From the NCBI GenBank assembly GCA_029204225.1, contig CM055104.1, positions 24,007,285 to 24,071,284 of the forward strand: 64,000 bases of DNA. Direction: 5' to 3'. Source of the stretch: Diphasiastrum complanatum. Its lineage: Eukaryota; Streptophyta; Lycopodiopsida; Lycopodiales; Lycopodiaceae. Below are positions 45,144 through 56,713 of the stretch, piece by piece. Within the stretch, counting starts at the first letter, position 1. Each line of letters begins with the position of its first letter. The notes beneath the pieces are model-generated. The model ran no database searches, was not told the origin of the DNA, and worked only from the letters and a program-made list of their open reading frames with translations. The position numbers and the translations under genes are program-made.

Positions 45144-45371
45144 ACCTTCTCACTAATATCTCATTGGAATTTTGAGACTAGGATCCCCAAGACTAGGAAG
45201 GGTGAAGAAGCCATTTGTGTTCAAGTTAATAGGCTAATGAAAATGGCACAGTTTATTCCCAATAAAATTACTATCCAGGCTTCAAAACTTGCTCAAATTT
45301 TTGTGGTAAAGTTGTTAAAGTATATGGTTTGCCGAATGATGATCATGATTCCAGGACGTGCTGATTGATCT
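45144..45371 (+). pseudogene. Ty3/gypsy integrase core relic after the MITE
   Basis: An open frame reads RIPKTRKGEEAICVQVNRLM, then KMAQFIPNKITIQASKLAQI. This matches the gypsy integrase core ('LPKTRKG...VDRLTKMAHFIP') but has Asn instead of the catalytic Asp. It fades after 45340. It was continuous with 44480-44668 before the MITE inserted. Confidence 0.75.
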
Positions 45372-46650
45372 TGATAATGAATGTTGTTGTCTCAATGATG
45401 GATGATGCTATACCCTCTAGATATAGATTGATTGACAATTGATAAGATGCAAGTTTGTATGTTGCACTATACCTGTGTGCAGGAACGGTATGTGAGTAAC
45501 AGTTTTCTAGGTCCACGTGTTTGAACTTTGGTTTACAGCACCCAGCCCAAAATTCCTCAGAATGGGCTTACTATATGGGTCTACTCAAATTTTTAACAAA
45601 TTTTGTTTTACAAGTATATGTGCTCAGCCTTAACAAGGATTAGCCAGAAAGTACACAAAAGTGGCTGTAGCAAGTAGATGTCCTCTGACAAACAGGACTC
45701 TGATAAATTTATGGTAAGACTCTAGCACGAAAGGCAGGCAGGAGAGTTAGTATGTAATGAGTCACAATGTAGACAACAACCAATCACAGACAGAGCATAG
45801 AGAGTAGCTAGTAGCGGCACTTAATTATTGTTTATGTATGACGTGTTTTTGCTAATGTAGTGGCTGCTTCTTGTCCTTTTTGTGTACCTATTCTTAGTGT
45901 GTTTTCTGCATCTGCTAAACCTTTTGTTTTAGATTAGCATTCTATTATGCATCTTGTCCTTCGTGTCTACCTATTTTTACTGTGTTTACTGCATCTGACC
46001 ATCCAATCCACCATAGAATCTAGATTAAAATTCAATGCTTGCATATTTTATGGGAATTAGAACTTTTTTGCTTATCATGAATATGTTTCTTTTCTAGGAA
46101 TAATGCTATATCTAATTTTGAGCTCCTTCGCGATATATATCCTTTGATCCAATCCATTGAGAAAAATGATTACAGTGGTGAGAAAATACATCCATCTAGT
46201 TGCCAAGAGTGGTTGCATTTCAGTTGGTGGAAGCTACCAGTGTAGTTGCCACCCCAATTGTAGTTTCCATCAATTGTTAAAACTAGTTCTGAATATTTGT
46301 AGCGATCGCCTTATAATGTAATAGTTGAGTCTTTAGGTCATATGTTATATACTTCTTGGATTTCTCCATTGGTTTGTCTGTTATTTTTTGTTTTGCATTT
46401 CTCATATGAAGATTGCGATTTTGGGAGGCTTAAAGTAACCACATGAGGGTGGATATTGTGTATTTTGTCTCTTATTCCTCGACTTGGATCTTGTTCTGCA
46501 GTTCTCACGTTTTAACGCTAGGATTTTCACAGGGGTGGAGAGAGAGAGAGAGAGAGAAAGAGAGATGCTTAAGTTGGAAGGTACATGTTGTCTTGTGTAG
46601 TGCTATGTAAACGTCATGTGTATACTGCATGTTAACGTCATGTTTGACAG
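45372..46650. other. Upstream or intron sequence of the MADS gene
   Basis: Ends in a good 3' splice site (TGTTTGACAG, 46641-46650). Contains a (GA)n run at 46538-46564. No MADS-box exon or core promoter was recognised. If the gene is intact, this is the 3' part of a long first intron filled with transposons. Confidence 0.45.
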
Positions 46651-49161
46651 TATGAAAGAGATCTTGGCTATGTACGAGCAATTTTCCACGGACGTGCAGA
46701 TAAAACAACTGATCCATCATGACCTTGAGGTGAGAAAACACGAGTTGAGGAACAGACGCGCAAGAATTTTCATACTGAAACGCATAGGCTAGATGAATTA
46801 AAGGTTGTCCTTGTAGTGCATTGTCTTTATTTTAGATTGTTTCCAGGTCATTTTTTTCTGTGATATCTGTATGTCGAATAGGCAGAAATTAACTTGGATG
46901 TTTGTTTGCTGGTACCAGAGTCATCAAGCTAAAAACCACAAGGACGAGTTGTATCAATGCAATCAGAAAATTAGGTACAAGCTTACACTCATAGCATTGA
47001 TGGAACTACCACTGTAGAGGACCTGCATCTTAGAAATCACGTAACAATGAACAGAGAACGTTTTATTTCACTTGTTTGTCATAGTTGTAACAAGCACTGT
47101 AGTCGAACCCGTGACCTCAAGCAGAGAAAAGGTAGTCCTCATTAACTCACCACCTGTTGGAGGACAAACGAATAAGTTTATTTTTTAGTGAAAGTAAGCT
47201 ATGTTCACAGGCACATGCTAGGCGAGGATCTGTCGGCTCTGAGTCTGACCCAATTGGAGGAACTCGAACAACAGATTGATGTTGGGCTACATCGTATCCG
47301 TTTGAAGAAGGTAACAAAAGTATAAAGGTAGTGGTTGTTCGGACTTTACAACTAAAGAGTTTCCGGTTGTTTCCCTGAAAATGTCACACTTTAGTAAGTC
47401 TTTTGCTCTCTCAACCCGTCATGATCCGTATTTTGATTATGGTACTGGTTTTCAGGATGAGGTTCTACTTCAACAGATCGACTATCTAAGGAAAAAGGTG
47501 CATGGTCGTTTATTTATCTTTTATGTATTCGGTGAGAATTAGCTGTTTCTTGGGTATAATAGATGGAAAATCTTGGTCCGTCTCCTGTGATTAATGTTAT
47601 ACTTTTCTTGATTCTAAAGAAGAGTTTCCTACCATACTTATAATCGTGAGGAGATAAGAAAACAAGTTAGGACTCCGAGCTGACCAGAACATGACAGTAA
47701 TTTCTAAGTTCTTGGAAGGGACACTCTAGAGTCTACCCTTGAATTTGCGAAATAGTTATGTTCATAGCATTCTATTTCCTAAGAGGACAGCCCCACTCGC
47801 CATTAGTGCCGTCACATTGGATACATGTTAATGCTCTATTTTGCTGTCACTGATGCAGTTAATTACAATATACCCTGACCAATTAGAAACTGTTGATGAG
47901 AGACAATTTGTAGAGGTCGAATCAGGTGTATCCAATTCTGAGATAACTTGTTGCGGGACCGTTGGTCAAGCCACGCACAGAGGCTGTGTGCCTGCGTGAA
48001 AGCGCCGAAGTGCTCCTCATTGACCCATAAGCAAGTTGGGGCCTTAAACTCTACTCTTCATAACAAGCAATTGCCCATTGTTTAATACATAACTGTGTCG
48101 GAATCTGTTCTGGCTCGTGGGAGATTTATAGGGATCCAGAGGTGCACAAATCTTTGAGCAGAACATTTGCTATAGAAAGCCTATCCTCCGAAAAATGTGA
48201 GCATGGTGAGGGTCTTCAACTGAGCATATGCCATATGCCCTGATATGGTTAGGGGACTTAAAAGGCGTATCATCAGATCCATGGAATCGGGCTGTAAAAT
48301 ACTGTATGCAAAGTGTTGGTGATTGATGTGAGTACTTCCTGAAATATGTGGACGTACTGAGAAGAGCCAGCGGATTGCCTTCCGCTTGAAGAGCTGAAGT
48401 TCCATCACAAGGAAGACCTGGGATTATCCTTTTTTTTAGATGAAATTTTCAAAATACAGGATGTCGTGCGGTGCTCCTGCCCAATGAGACCGGGTCTTTT
48501 ACTGGAGTCTAGTTCACAATTAGTAAAGGATTAGGGTGACTGCCCTGCATCATGCTGAACTGGGGAGACGCATTTGAAGGGCTTCCTGGGAAAAATACAC
48601 TTCACTTGTGCTTAGTGAAATATCTAGCTAAACCCTTAATGGGATATGTATGACCTGTCCCCCAAATAAGTAGACGACCTATGACCTATGAACTATTCAC
48701 ACTTCAGAAGCTAGATTGCCTATACTATCGTCATATAGTTGCATGGCACATATTTCACTGAACGAGGTGTTGTGACTCCTGTTGACCAAAACATAGTCTT
48801 ACAAATCTTGTCTTACAGGAATCTATCTTGCTGGAGGAAAATCAAATGTTGCACAACAAGGTAAGTATTTCTCCTTTCACAAAATCCCGTATCATGAAAT
48901 AGGACCTTAAATATCCAAGCCTCTCAAATTATTGTTTTATGAGGATCTTTTGCAATTTTACTTAGCATTAAGTTATTCACGTTCTTGCATATTGCCATGC
49001 AGAATGCGATGACAAAACCCATGCTAGATAATATGGAAGATATGGAGACAAGGGAACCCTCAAGTGTAGAAAATGTAGACGAGCAACACTCAAGAGAGCT
49101 AGATCATGAGACATGTAAAGATAACAACTACTACTTACAAACTTTGCTACAATTGGGGTAA
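46651..49161 (+). CDS. MIKC-type MADS-box gene, exons 2-7 (I, K and C regions)
   Basis: Predicted exons are 46651-46729 (79 bp), 46919-46974 (56), 47211-47310 (100), 47456-47497 (42), 48819-48860 (42) and 49003-49161 (last). All junctions have GT-AG ends and the frame stays open to TAA 49159-49161. The pattern 79-(56)-100-42-42 matches the conserved exon lengths of plant MIKC genes. The product starts SMKEILAMYEQFSTDVQ. The K-domain shows HMLGEDLSALSLTQLEELEQ, DEVLLQQIDYLRKK and ESILLEENQMLHNK, with heptad leucines. It ends LQTLLQLG, a common MIKC terminus. These are plant transcription factors that dimerise through I and K. K-domain wording recalls B-sister and SVP-like clades, but the clade is uncertain. 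The exon for the DNA-binding MADS domain is not in view. Confidence 0.85.
47498..48818 (+). other. Intron between the two 42-bp MADS exons
   Basis: 1,321 bp, GTGCAT...TTACAG. No inserted transposon with recognisable ends was seen. Confidence 0.75.
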
Positions 49162-49344
49162 TTCTCGACTCTCCACTCAAATGTAACACTTTGAATATTG
49201 TGTTCTATTATATTCATAACTTGGAACTCACCTTCATCATGTTTTATGCTTCAACAGCCCATACCAACCAGATCCACCAACTGAGATGCCTACTGCAAGT
49301 CATCAACATTTTTAATTTTTGCAAAAAAAAATGTACAAGTTTCA
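49162..49344. other. Probable 3' untranslated region of the MADS gene
   Basis: Directly follows the stop. No canonical AATAAA was noted, so the end is not defined. Confidence 0.35.
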
Positions 49345-49498
49345 AAACATACTTTCGTGGAATTAGTTGGAGGCAACAAGCCAATCAAAGCTCAGCTGTT
49401 ATGATTCAATCAAATGAGGACAAACATACTTTCGTGGAATCAGTTGGAGGCAACAAGTCAATTAAAGCTCAGCTATTATGATTCAATCAAATGAGGAC
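49345..49498. repeat. Tandem duplication of 77 bp
   Basis: Copies 49345-49421 and 49422-49498 are nearly identical (both start AAACATACTTTCGTGGAAT), differing at only a few positions. A third copy begins (AAACATA) and stops. Confidence 0.92.
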
Positions 49499-50056
49499 AA
49501 ACATAAATCATTCCATGGCTTGCCACAACTACAAGATTTCAAATTAACCTACAAAGAGATTTTTGTAGGTTTCAAACCTACATTTATGAGCCTCGCACAG
49601 CTAACCATCCTATCATATATCAGATGTTAGGTTTTGAATTTCATATCAATTAGTAAGTAAATGCCTTATATATAGGAATGTATATATAGCTTAAAAATAA
49701 TTATTATATTAGTAAACTGAGAATCCACGTGATAAGGGATGAAACATGCTAGTGCATGACTTATAAGACCTTCTATCAAAATTTGAGCTTCAAAAATTGA
49801 ATTGGCCCATGAGTGATTAAAAAGCCTATTGAGGTCAAGCTTATTGGTTTTGATATTAAGTTTAAAAAACAATTTCCACAAACACATTACATAATATTTT
49901 TTAGAAAATCTAGTACTCCAACTATCTTGTTTGTAAACATATATTACAAGAACTCAACCTTCTTTGGTTTTCTCTTGCGTGGAATTTGCAGGTGTGGAGC
50001 ATAAATGCAAATTAATAAATAATCAATAACTTATTTCACTAGAGTTGTTTTCAGCA

Positions 50057-50084
50057 CACTTTTGTGCGCATGAGCACAAAAGTG
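50057..50084. repeat. Perfect 11-bp hairpin
   Basis: CACTTTTGTGC, six bases (GCATGA), then GCACAAAAGTG. No adjacent gene makes a transcription-terminator reading likely. It may be a foldback remnant. Confidence 0.8.
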
Positions 50085-50707
50085 CGCATAAAACCCTTGG
50101 TCACTTGACGAGACATAACATGTAATCAATTGATTGAAATTTCAATCTTTCATTTGTATGTGGAACTAGACTTGACTCTTCATTGTGTTGTCAGAAGACT
50201 TAAAGGATTTTTTCACATGGGTAACCTTAGGTGCACGTATATATCTGTTAAAGTCCTATTAAGATCTAGTGCAGTATGCAAATCACATCAATCAATCACC
50301 ATAAACACTCATCGCAAGCTCCCAAAGATGGCACAACTATATTACCAAAGAAACTGTACATATAGAGTATTCACAAACTGCATGAAAAGTCAGGTGTCTT
50401 AAAATTGGCCTACCACCTGCCAACTAAGGTCAGGCCCAGTATCAAATTCGACTGACAAATTCGGGACATGCCTTGAGTATAGCAAGTACTGTAAATAACA
50501 TTGTACAGGCTAACTTTTTCTACGTGCGGCTACTCAGCTAATCCAAGTAGTCGTGTACGGGACAAATGACCGGCTGATATAACAAGTGCGGGTCCAGTCC
50601 CGATTACTACTGAAAATTGTAAATCCTAATTAATTGAAGATATGCATAGTTAATTACAATATTGCATTTCAAGCTTACAATAAAAACGTATCAGATCAAA
50701 TCTGATT

Positions 50708-50998
50708 TCAAAACACTCAAATTTGAAATCTACGTAACGTAACTTTTTGAGTCCACATTTTGATTCCACAGTAAAAATGGCATAACGTTTTAGTGGTAAG
50801 TCCGAATTTAGCGGAGTTTGGTGCATTGGAAAACGCTCAACAAGGGCTTTCCAATGATATGTTACATGACATACGATTAAAAAGTTATAACAAGTCAAAA
50901 GTATTAGTGTTATAATATTTTAATAATATAAACTACATCTTGCACGAATTTTTAAAGGGTCTTTTTGGAGCTCAAAACGTCTCTAATGCATGCAGCAA
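50708..50998. repeat. Truncated relative of the 377-bp MITE
   Basis: Aligns with 41237-41525, including TTTGAAATCTACGTAACGTA, TTTAGCGGAGTTTGGTGC and the right terminus AAAGGGTCTTTTTGG...CTCTAATG. It is about 88-90% alike by eye. The left terminus is missing, replaced by unrelated sequence before 50708. Confidence 0.88.
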
Positions 50999-53280
50999 TA
51001 TTTGGAGTGTCCAAAAGATGTTATGCATATCTTTGCTACCCTATACTTGACTCACACTCAAGCACGCCATGAAATCACCAGGTTTGGCACACAAAGTATC
51101 ATGCACATGCAATGTTCATATAGAGAGTCTACCACACTCTCGACCAACTGACTCTCGTCCCCAATTTGACTTGAACACAAGTGGACCACATGAGCGACAT
51201 GGCTCAAACTGAGGAAATCCCATTGCTAGCATGAGACTTACATCCTCCATCTAGCTAGGCTGACATCCTATTAGACACTTACAAGCACAAACCTATAAAG
51301 TTGACATAAATGAGTGACTGAGGCTCAAATTGAGGAAATCTTGCTGCTACCATAAGATTGTACCCTCACCAGATAGACAACTAGTGGACATAATGACAAT
51401 TCATGAGCATATCAAATCATTACTTTGTTTCAAATGTAGCAAATGCATAAGCAAATACGACTCCAACTCAGATCTAAATTTTTCTGACAAGGTAACATTC
51501 AAACACACATTCATGCAAACCACATGAATATGTCAAATACATGACCAGGCTTGCACAAATTGTGGTATAATGTTGTACCTGCAGTTGTCACCTATAGATC
51601 CGTTTCTACACCACTGGTCACCAAATCCGGCCTTCAACCATGGCCATCACCTGTAATCAAGATGGCCTCACGTCCAAGCATATCCAATTGTTCAATAAGT
51701 CCTAAAAGCTAATTTCCATCCATTCTCAGTGCTCCATGCGCAAGAGTCTATCAAGAACTCAATGAATGAATGTACACAAACCTCACCATAGGCTATACCT
51801 GAGTAGCTCGCCCATTTCCCAGAGATACAAATGATAATTTGCTTGTTCTACATCCCATGTAGTCTCAACTTCCCATGTTTGACGTCGCAAAACTGATTTG
51901 ACCAGTATATAGGCCTCCCACCAAGGATCCTATCTCACTACCACATCCATCATAACATCCAAACCAAAACAAATGCAAACTAGATCCATCATTGTGATGA
52001 ACAACTAACTCATGATCCATAACATATCATGTAGGATAGACTTGTACCCTATACCATCTGATTACTAAGTATCAATTATTCACTGATAGCTCCCCAAGAA
52101 TCTGTCCACCTATAGTGCAACTAGACTCCAACTAGATCTAACCAAAAGCTGCTAATGATGGTTAACAGACAACATGTGACTGTTACTGATGCCATTCCTC
52201 GAGGTGTTGATGTAGAACCTCACCACTCAAAAGGGCTTCCAGCAGAGATGAAGTTGAGAGCCGAGTTTGAGAGCATGAGAATCATTAGTGCTAGGCTAAA
52301 AATGTATATTTTGTGAGCCCCATGGTAATTCCCAAAAGATGGAAAACCATGTGGGAGCTATTGTAACAAGAACTCCTCAAGGAGTCAAGCACAAAACAAC
52401 ATCAAATCAGAATGGTATTGATCAACCACAAGGCCCTGCACATCTACCTAATCTTAATCACAAATCCAAACTTAAAAGGGGAAGAATCAACAACAAAACA
52501 CATGTATACATCAGTGCTCGAACTTAATGCATGAAAATGGAACATAGATGGAAATGTAGATAGAAAAGATCTTCAATTAACAATGCAACAACATCTTAGT
52601 ACAATATCTAGTGCTCTGAAACTCATGGAGGAGGCCTTTATGTATACCCACGCGATGGTGAATCCAATTTTACAATACTTTGGATTCCACATCTTACGAC
52701 TGAGTGAATCCCATTCTTGTCATAGATGTACTAATTGACAGGCAGGTACATTTCCATTGCATTACCACTATACTGCAAATCATAGAAGTTAAAAGCAGGC
52801 AAACCTTGTCAGTTGATGGCTGGCTGAAATTTGTATATTAGAGAATAAGCGCTAGTAGTTAGAGAAACTATACAAAATAATAGCAAACATTGGCACCGCT
52901 GCCCTTGATAATCTTCTTCCATCTGATTAAGATTTCATTTTCACAGTTTATCTTTTGATTCTAGCAGTTTCTATTTGTCTGCATGCGTTTTTGCATTCAT
53001 TGATTCACTACCAGCATGCATTGCATCTGAAAATGTAATTTGATCTATACCCAGCCACACACGGTTGAAACCCACCGCTGCCCTCCACCTATCTTGTATT
53101 TTTTTAGGGGAAGGAGACCTATTGGCTGAACCACTGCTTGCATCCATCGCTTTTAAACTTTAAAGAAATTACATCTGACATGCACCCGACGTCCAACAAA
53201 AAATTGTGTCCGACATACATCTGATGACAACCTCCAAAAACATTTCCGTCCGAAGTGCATACGATGACTTGTTAGTACAG
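50999..53280. other. Intergenic DNA with no supported gene
   Basis: A weak open frame at 52339-52527 and broken frames before it (52190-52320) have no motif I recognise. The rest is non-coding in appearance. Confidence 0.4.
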
Positions 53281-53393
53281 ATTGCATCTGCCATTGCATC
53301 CGCTAGTTTGCATCCGCCATTACATCCGCCAATTTGCATCCGTCCTTGCATCCGCCAGTTTGCATCTGTCGTTGCATCCGCTAGTTTGTCGCA
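53281..53393. repeat. Irregular GCATCCGCCA tandem array
   Basis: The word GCATCCG(C/T) recurs about eight times at intervals of 12-15 bp, often as 'TTGCATCCGCCA'. It lies just upstream of the unidentified plus-strand gene. Confidence 0.82.
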
Positions 53394-53420
53394 TCTCCTG
53401 TTAATCAATCAACTCTATTC

Positions 53421-54369
53421 GATGTTCCCTTATATTTTATAAATAATAAAATTTATATTTCATTTAATGATATAGAAGATGTTTTGAATTTGAGAGAGAA
53501 TGAAATTTTCTCAATTTTTGCTCAAAGTTTATCAAAATTTTCTGACATTGTTGATTACACATATGATGGCCTTGAAAGTGAGATAGATTATGATAAAGAT
53601 GGCAATTGGAAATATGGCAATGAGGCCTTGGAGGCCATGATTGAAAAATCTAAAGCCTATGAAAAAACTTTGTCTATAGAGGAGAAATTTTTGGAATTCC
53701 AAAAAAAATTATCCCCCAAGGCCTAGATATATTCCCTCCAGAAATGTAGAGGCCACTGGAGGATATGACATTAGCAGAGCAAACGTTGTTGAATACGATG
53801 ATAATGATCTGGTACATAGATGTTATATTGGTATTGATATTGTTCAATTTTCTTATTTCAAACACTGTGTTAAAGTATGAGTTTACAGTGTTATGTATCA
53901 TTCTTAATTTATTTTCTTTTCTCGTTTACAGGATGCTATTGAAATAGATGCCTTTGGTATGAGACATGGAGGCGTCCGAGGTGTATCAGCCGGGAGAAAG
54001 GATGTGTCTCTATCTCATTATTTGAAAAACTTTCAAATTAATGAGATTTGTATATATCATTCATCTTTTAATTCATATGCAACCACTGTCATTATGGCCA
54101 TCAAATCATTATCAGTTTATTTAGGAGGCCATAATTACGCAAGAGAAACATATAAAATAATTTTTGTGAAAAGGGATTTGGCTATCAAAATATTGGGTTA
54201 TACTCCCAATGAAACTACAAAAAGATCATCTACAATTGCCCTTTATTCGGGTTACATTGATATGAGCAAAAGGAAAAATTTAGAATTTTTGGATCCACAT
54301 GAAAGGAGATTATTCTTTCATGATAACACCATTCGTCTGGATCTTGAAGAGGATAATGATAGTAATTAA
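53421..54369 (+). pseudogene. Unidentified two-exon gene, frameshifted
   Basis: The coding frame is open from before 53421. It reads SLSKFSDIVDYTYDGLESEI and an acidic, Lys/Glu-rich stretch to an A8 run at about 53700-53708, where the frame shifts by one base. It continues with PRPRYIPSRNVEATGGYDIS to 53811, then an intron of 120 bp (GTACAT...TTACAG, 53812-53931). Exon 2 (53932-54369) reads DAFGMRHGGVRGVSAGRK, DVSLSHYLKNFQIN and IKILGYTPNETTKRSS, and ends DLEEDNDSN. I do not recognise this protein. It is soluble in character with no membrane segments. Its 3' end faces the minus-strand gene at 54510-56262, 140 bp away, so the two are convergent and may belong to one mobile element. Confidence 0.5.
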
Positions 54370-54509
54370 ACAATTTTCTATAATAGATTTTTGATATATT
54401 ACAAGGATCTTTCTTTTGTTATGAATTTTAATGCCTTTCGAAATATGGTAATACTTGGTGAGTTTTTAGCTTGATATCTAAATTGTGCTCTTATATAAAA
54501 CCACTGAAA

Positions 54510-56262
54510 AAGTTGAACTTAATATTATTTCTTGAATTGTGTCCTTCATGATTTATTGCTCTATGAAATACTCCCCTTGCTTGCCAATGAGATTTTTCCA
54601 TGCCTTGTGATGACCAAATACTGAAGCTCCCATATTCCTTTGCAAAATAAGTTGCATGATGAAGAAGGATGTGCTGCAAACAATAGTTTTGATTAGTTAC
54701 ATCAGTAGAAAAAATATAAGCCTGAATGAGAAAAGTACCAGATAATGATGTAGATTAGCACCATGTAATGAGTAACGTTGTTTTTTCCCCAACAATCATG
54801 TACAAATTTTACAAATGTGGTGCAATGATTTTGCAAAGCCCTCATATCTTCTGATGATAGGTTTTCTTTCCTAATAACACCTATGAATTTGTCTAAGTTT
54901 GTCCACACTTTGTCCCTTTTCCACTCAATTACTTCCTTCCAGTGTTCATGTGGCTTGAACAATTCCTCTCCAAATTTCGTATCTGACACTTGATTCTTTA
55001 CATGTGTGATTGGATAAGAATCTTCTTGCTTTAGCACCTCCAATTGATGGCTTATTAGGAACGTTTCCTTTTTTTTCCATAGAGTCTGTCACTTTTTCAA
55101 TCGTGACATTCCCTTTATGTAGTCCTACATTTGATAAAACTATTTCCAACCTCCTAATTGCTATTTTAGCCACATACTTCAATTTATGATTCCATGCTAG
55201 TAGAATATGCAGGTAAATAAGTTTTTCAATAATACGTACCTCAACATGCAATGTGCATATGTGAACATTTTTCAATGGAATTGGCAAAATACTTTTCATA
55301 TTTGGACCTTCAGCTTTTCGAGTTGAGCCAGTGTTTGTTGATCGTTCCAAATTCATATTGTAGCAATCCTTCATGCAACAAATACATGGATGCTTTGATG
55401 TTGCCCCATGAGAGACATTATACATACATTTTAATGTTTTCTCCCTGCAAGGTGCCATTGAATCTGAAAACTTCCATGGTCTTCGACTGTAAATTTCTCA
55501 CCCTCCAAATGTCTCTTTATAATCTCGCCATAATTTGTTCTTGATATTATCCATGAAAGTATTTTATGGTCCTCTTTCAAGACCTGTAGAGAAGCAAGTA
55601 ATGCATCACATGTCAATAAATTGGCAATGTATGAATTGTTAATAACGATATTCTAAATGAAAATTGAAATGTATACCTGGAATGCCACCAACCACCATAT
55701 GCGATTTTTCGATTGAACACTAAATGTTCAATCATTTGTATCTGAAATTTTGTTCATCAAAGAAACACTCACTCGTTCCAGCTTTTTTACCCTTGATGAT
55801 TTCAAATTCATCCAATTTTATTACAATAATGATCTTTCCATTTACTTGATGTTCGCCTAGTTTATTGAATCAAATAATGGATTTAGAACATTTTCAATAT
55901 CAAGAAAAATATTATTGCAATCATTGTAATTGAGCTCACCAAATTCTGATTTGTATAATTCAGTTATATGAAGTGGTTGACCAATGTCATTATAATAATT
56001 TCTTGTTAATCTTACCCGATATGGACGCGAAAGATAAATTTTTTTCACCATCACTTGGGAAAAAGCTTCTTTAACTAAAAAAAGTAGAATAAACATTTCT
56101 GCTAATTCCAGATACATCACATGCACCTTGTATCACATTTGCATCCAAGTATAATTGAACTTTAATCAAAACAGTCTCTACAATTTCATTTTTTATTTTT
56201 TCAAACCGAGCATTTTTTATCATTTCATTTGCCGACTTTCTTGGTAAAACATGATCCAATGC
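54510..56262 (-). pseudogene. Unidentified multi-exon gene, transposase-like
   Basis: Reading the minus strand: PRKSANEMIKNARFEKIKNE and SRNVYSTFF (56260-56070), then VKEAFSQVMVKKIYLSRPYR. A GKIIIVIKLDEFEIIKGKKA block follows near 55800-55850, a possible catalytic Asp. After a likely intron comes LKEDHKILSWIISRTNYGEI. GATSKHPCICC lies near 55400, ILPIPLKNVHICTLHVE and RIIEKLIYLHILLAW at 55190-55290, and WKEVIEWKRDKVWTNLDKF near 54910. An intron with good ends lies at 54674-54761, then YGSFSIWSSQGMEKSHWQAR. Order and composition (Asp block, Cys pair, late Glu-containing motif) look like a DDE-type transposase of a family I cannot name. Frameshifts near 56090 and 55040 and stops near 55750 mark it as broken. 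Confidence 0.5.
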
Positions 56263-56530
56263 ATGAACACTCTGTTAAATAATTCTTTGCCAACAAATAT
56301 GATCTGCAACAAACATATGAAACTCAAATTATGTTTAATAAATAAATAATCCATGTTATCAAGTGCAAATCAAACTTAAATAACATATACAAATCAAATA
56401 AACAATTTATATGACAACATCATAACAAATCTAATGCATCCTTAGAGGTTTTGCATTTGGTAACATGAGATATTTGGGTGTCGGCCAGATTGAGTGTGAT
56501 ACATGCTAAGGCCTTCTGATCTTTGATCTT

Positions 56531-56713
56531 TCATGTCTTTGCATGATCACCATCTTCTGGATTCAGGCCAGAGCCTTTTACTACATCCCAAAGATATCTA
56601 TCTATCAACATCATCCGGAGTTTTAACTTCCAGATGTAGAAGTTAGATCCATTGAACTTGTTAATGGCTCTAACCTCGTTGGATGATGATGAAGAGTTAC
56701 CAATATGAGACAT
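56531..56713 (-). pseudogene. Copia gag N-terminal fragment
   Basis: ATG 56711-56713 opens MSHIGNSSSSSNEVRAINKF and NGSNFYIWKLKLRMMLIDRY, then LWDVVKG. This is the start of a plant copia gag. The remainder is absent: sequence to the left is unrelated. No primer site or LTR is clear to the right. Confidence 0.75.

Noticed and set aside
46080-46250. Possible extra exon before the MADS exons
   Set aside because: A short open stretch follows TTTTCTAG, but it encodes no MADS, I or K sequence and cannot be joined in a supported way.
50057-50084. Hairpin considered as a transcription terminator
   Set aside because: Rho-independent terminators are bacterial; in plant nuclear DNA this is simply an inverted repeat.
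53169-53442. Open frames across the GCATCCG array on both strands
   Set aside because: Their peptides are the repeat read through; no independent coding support.
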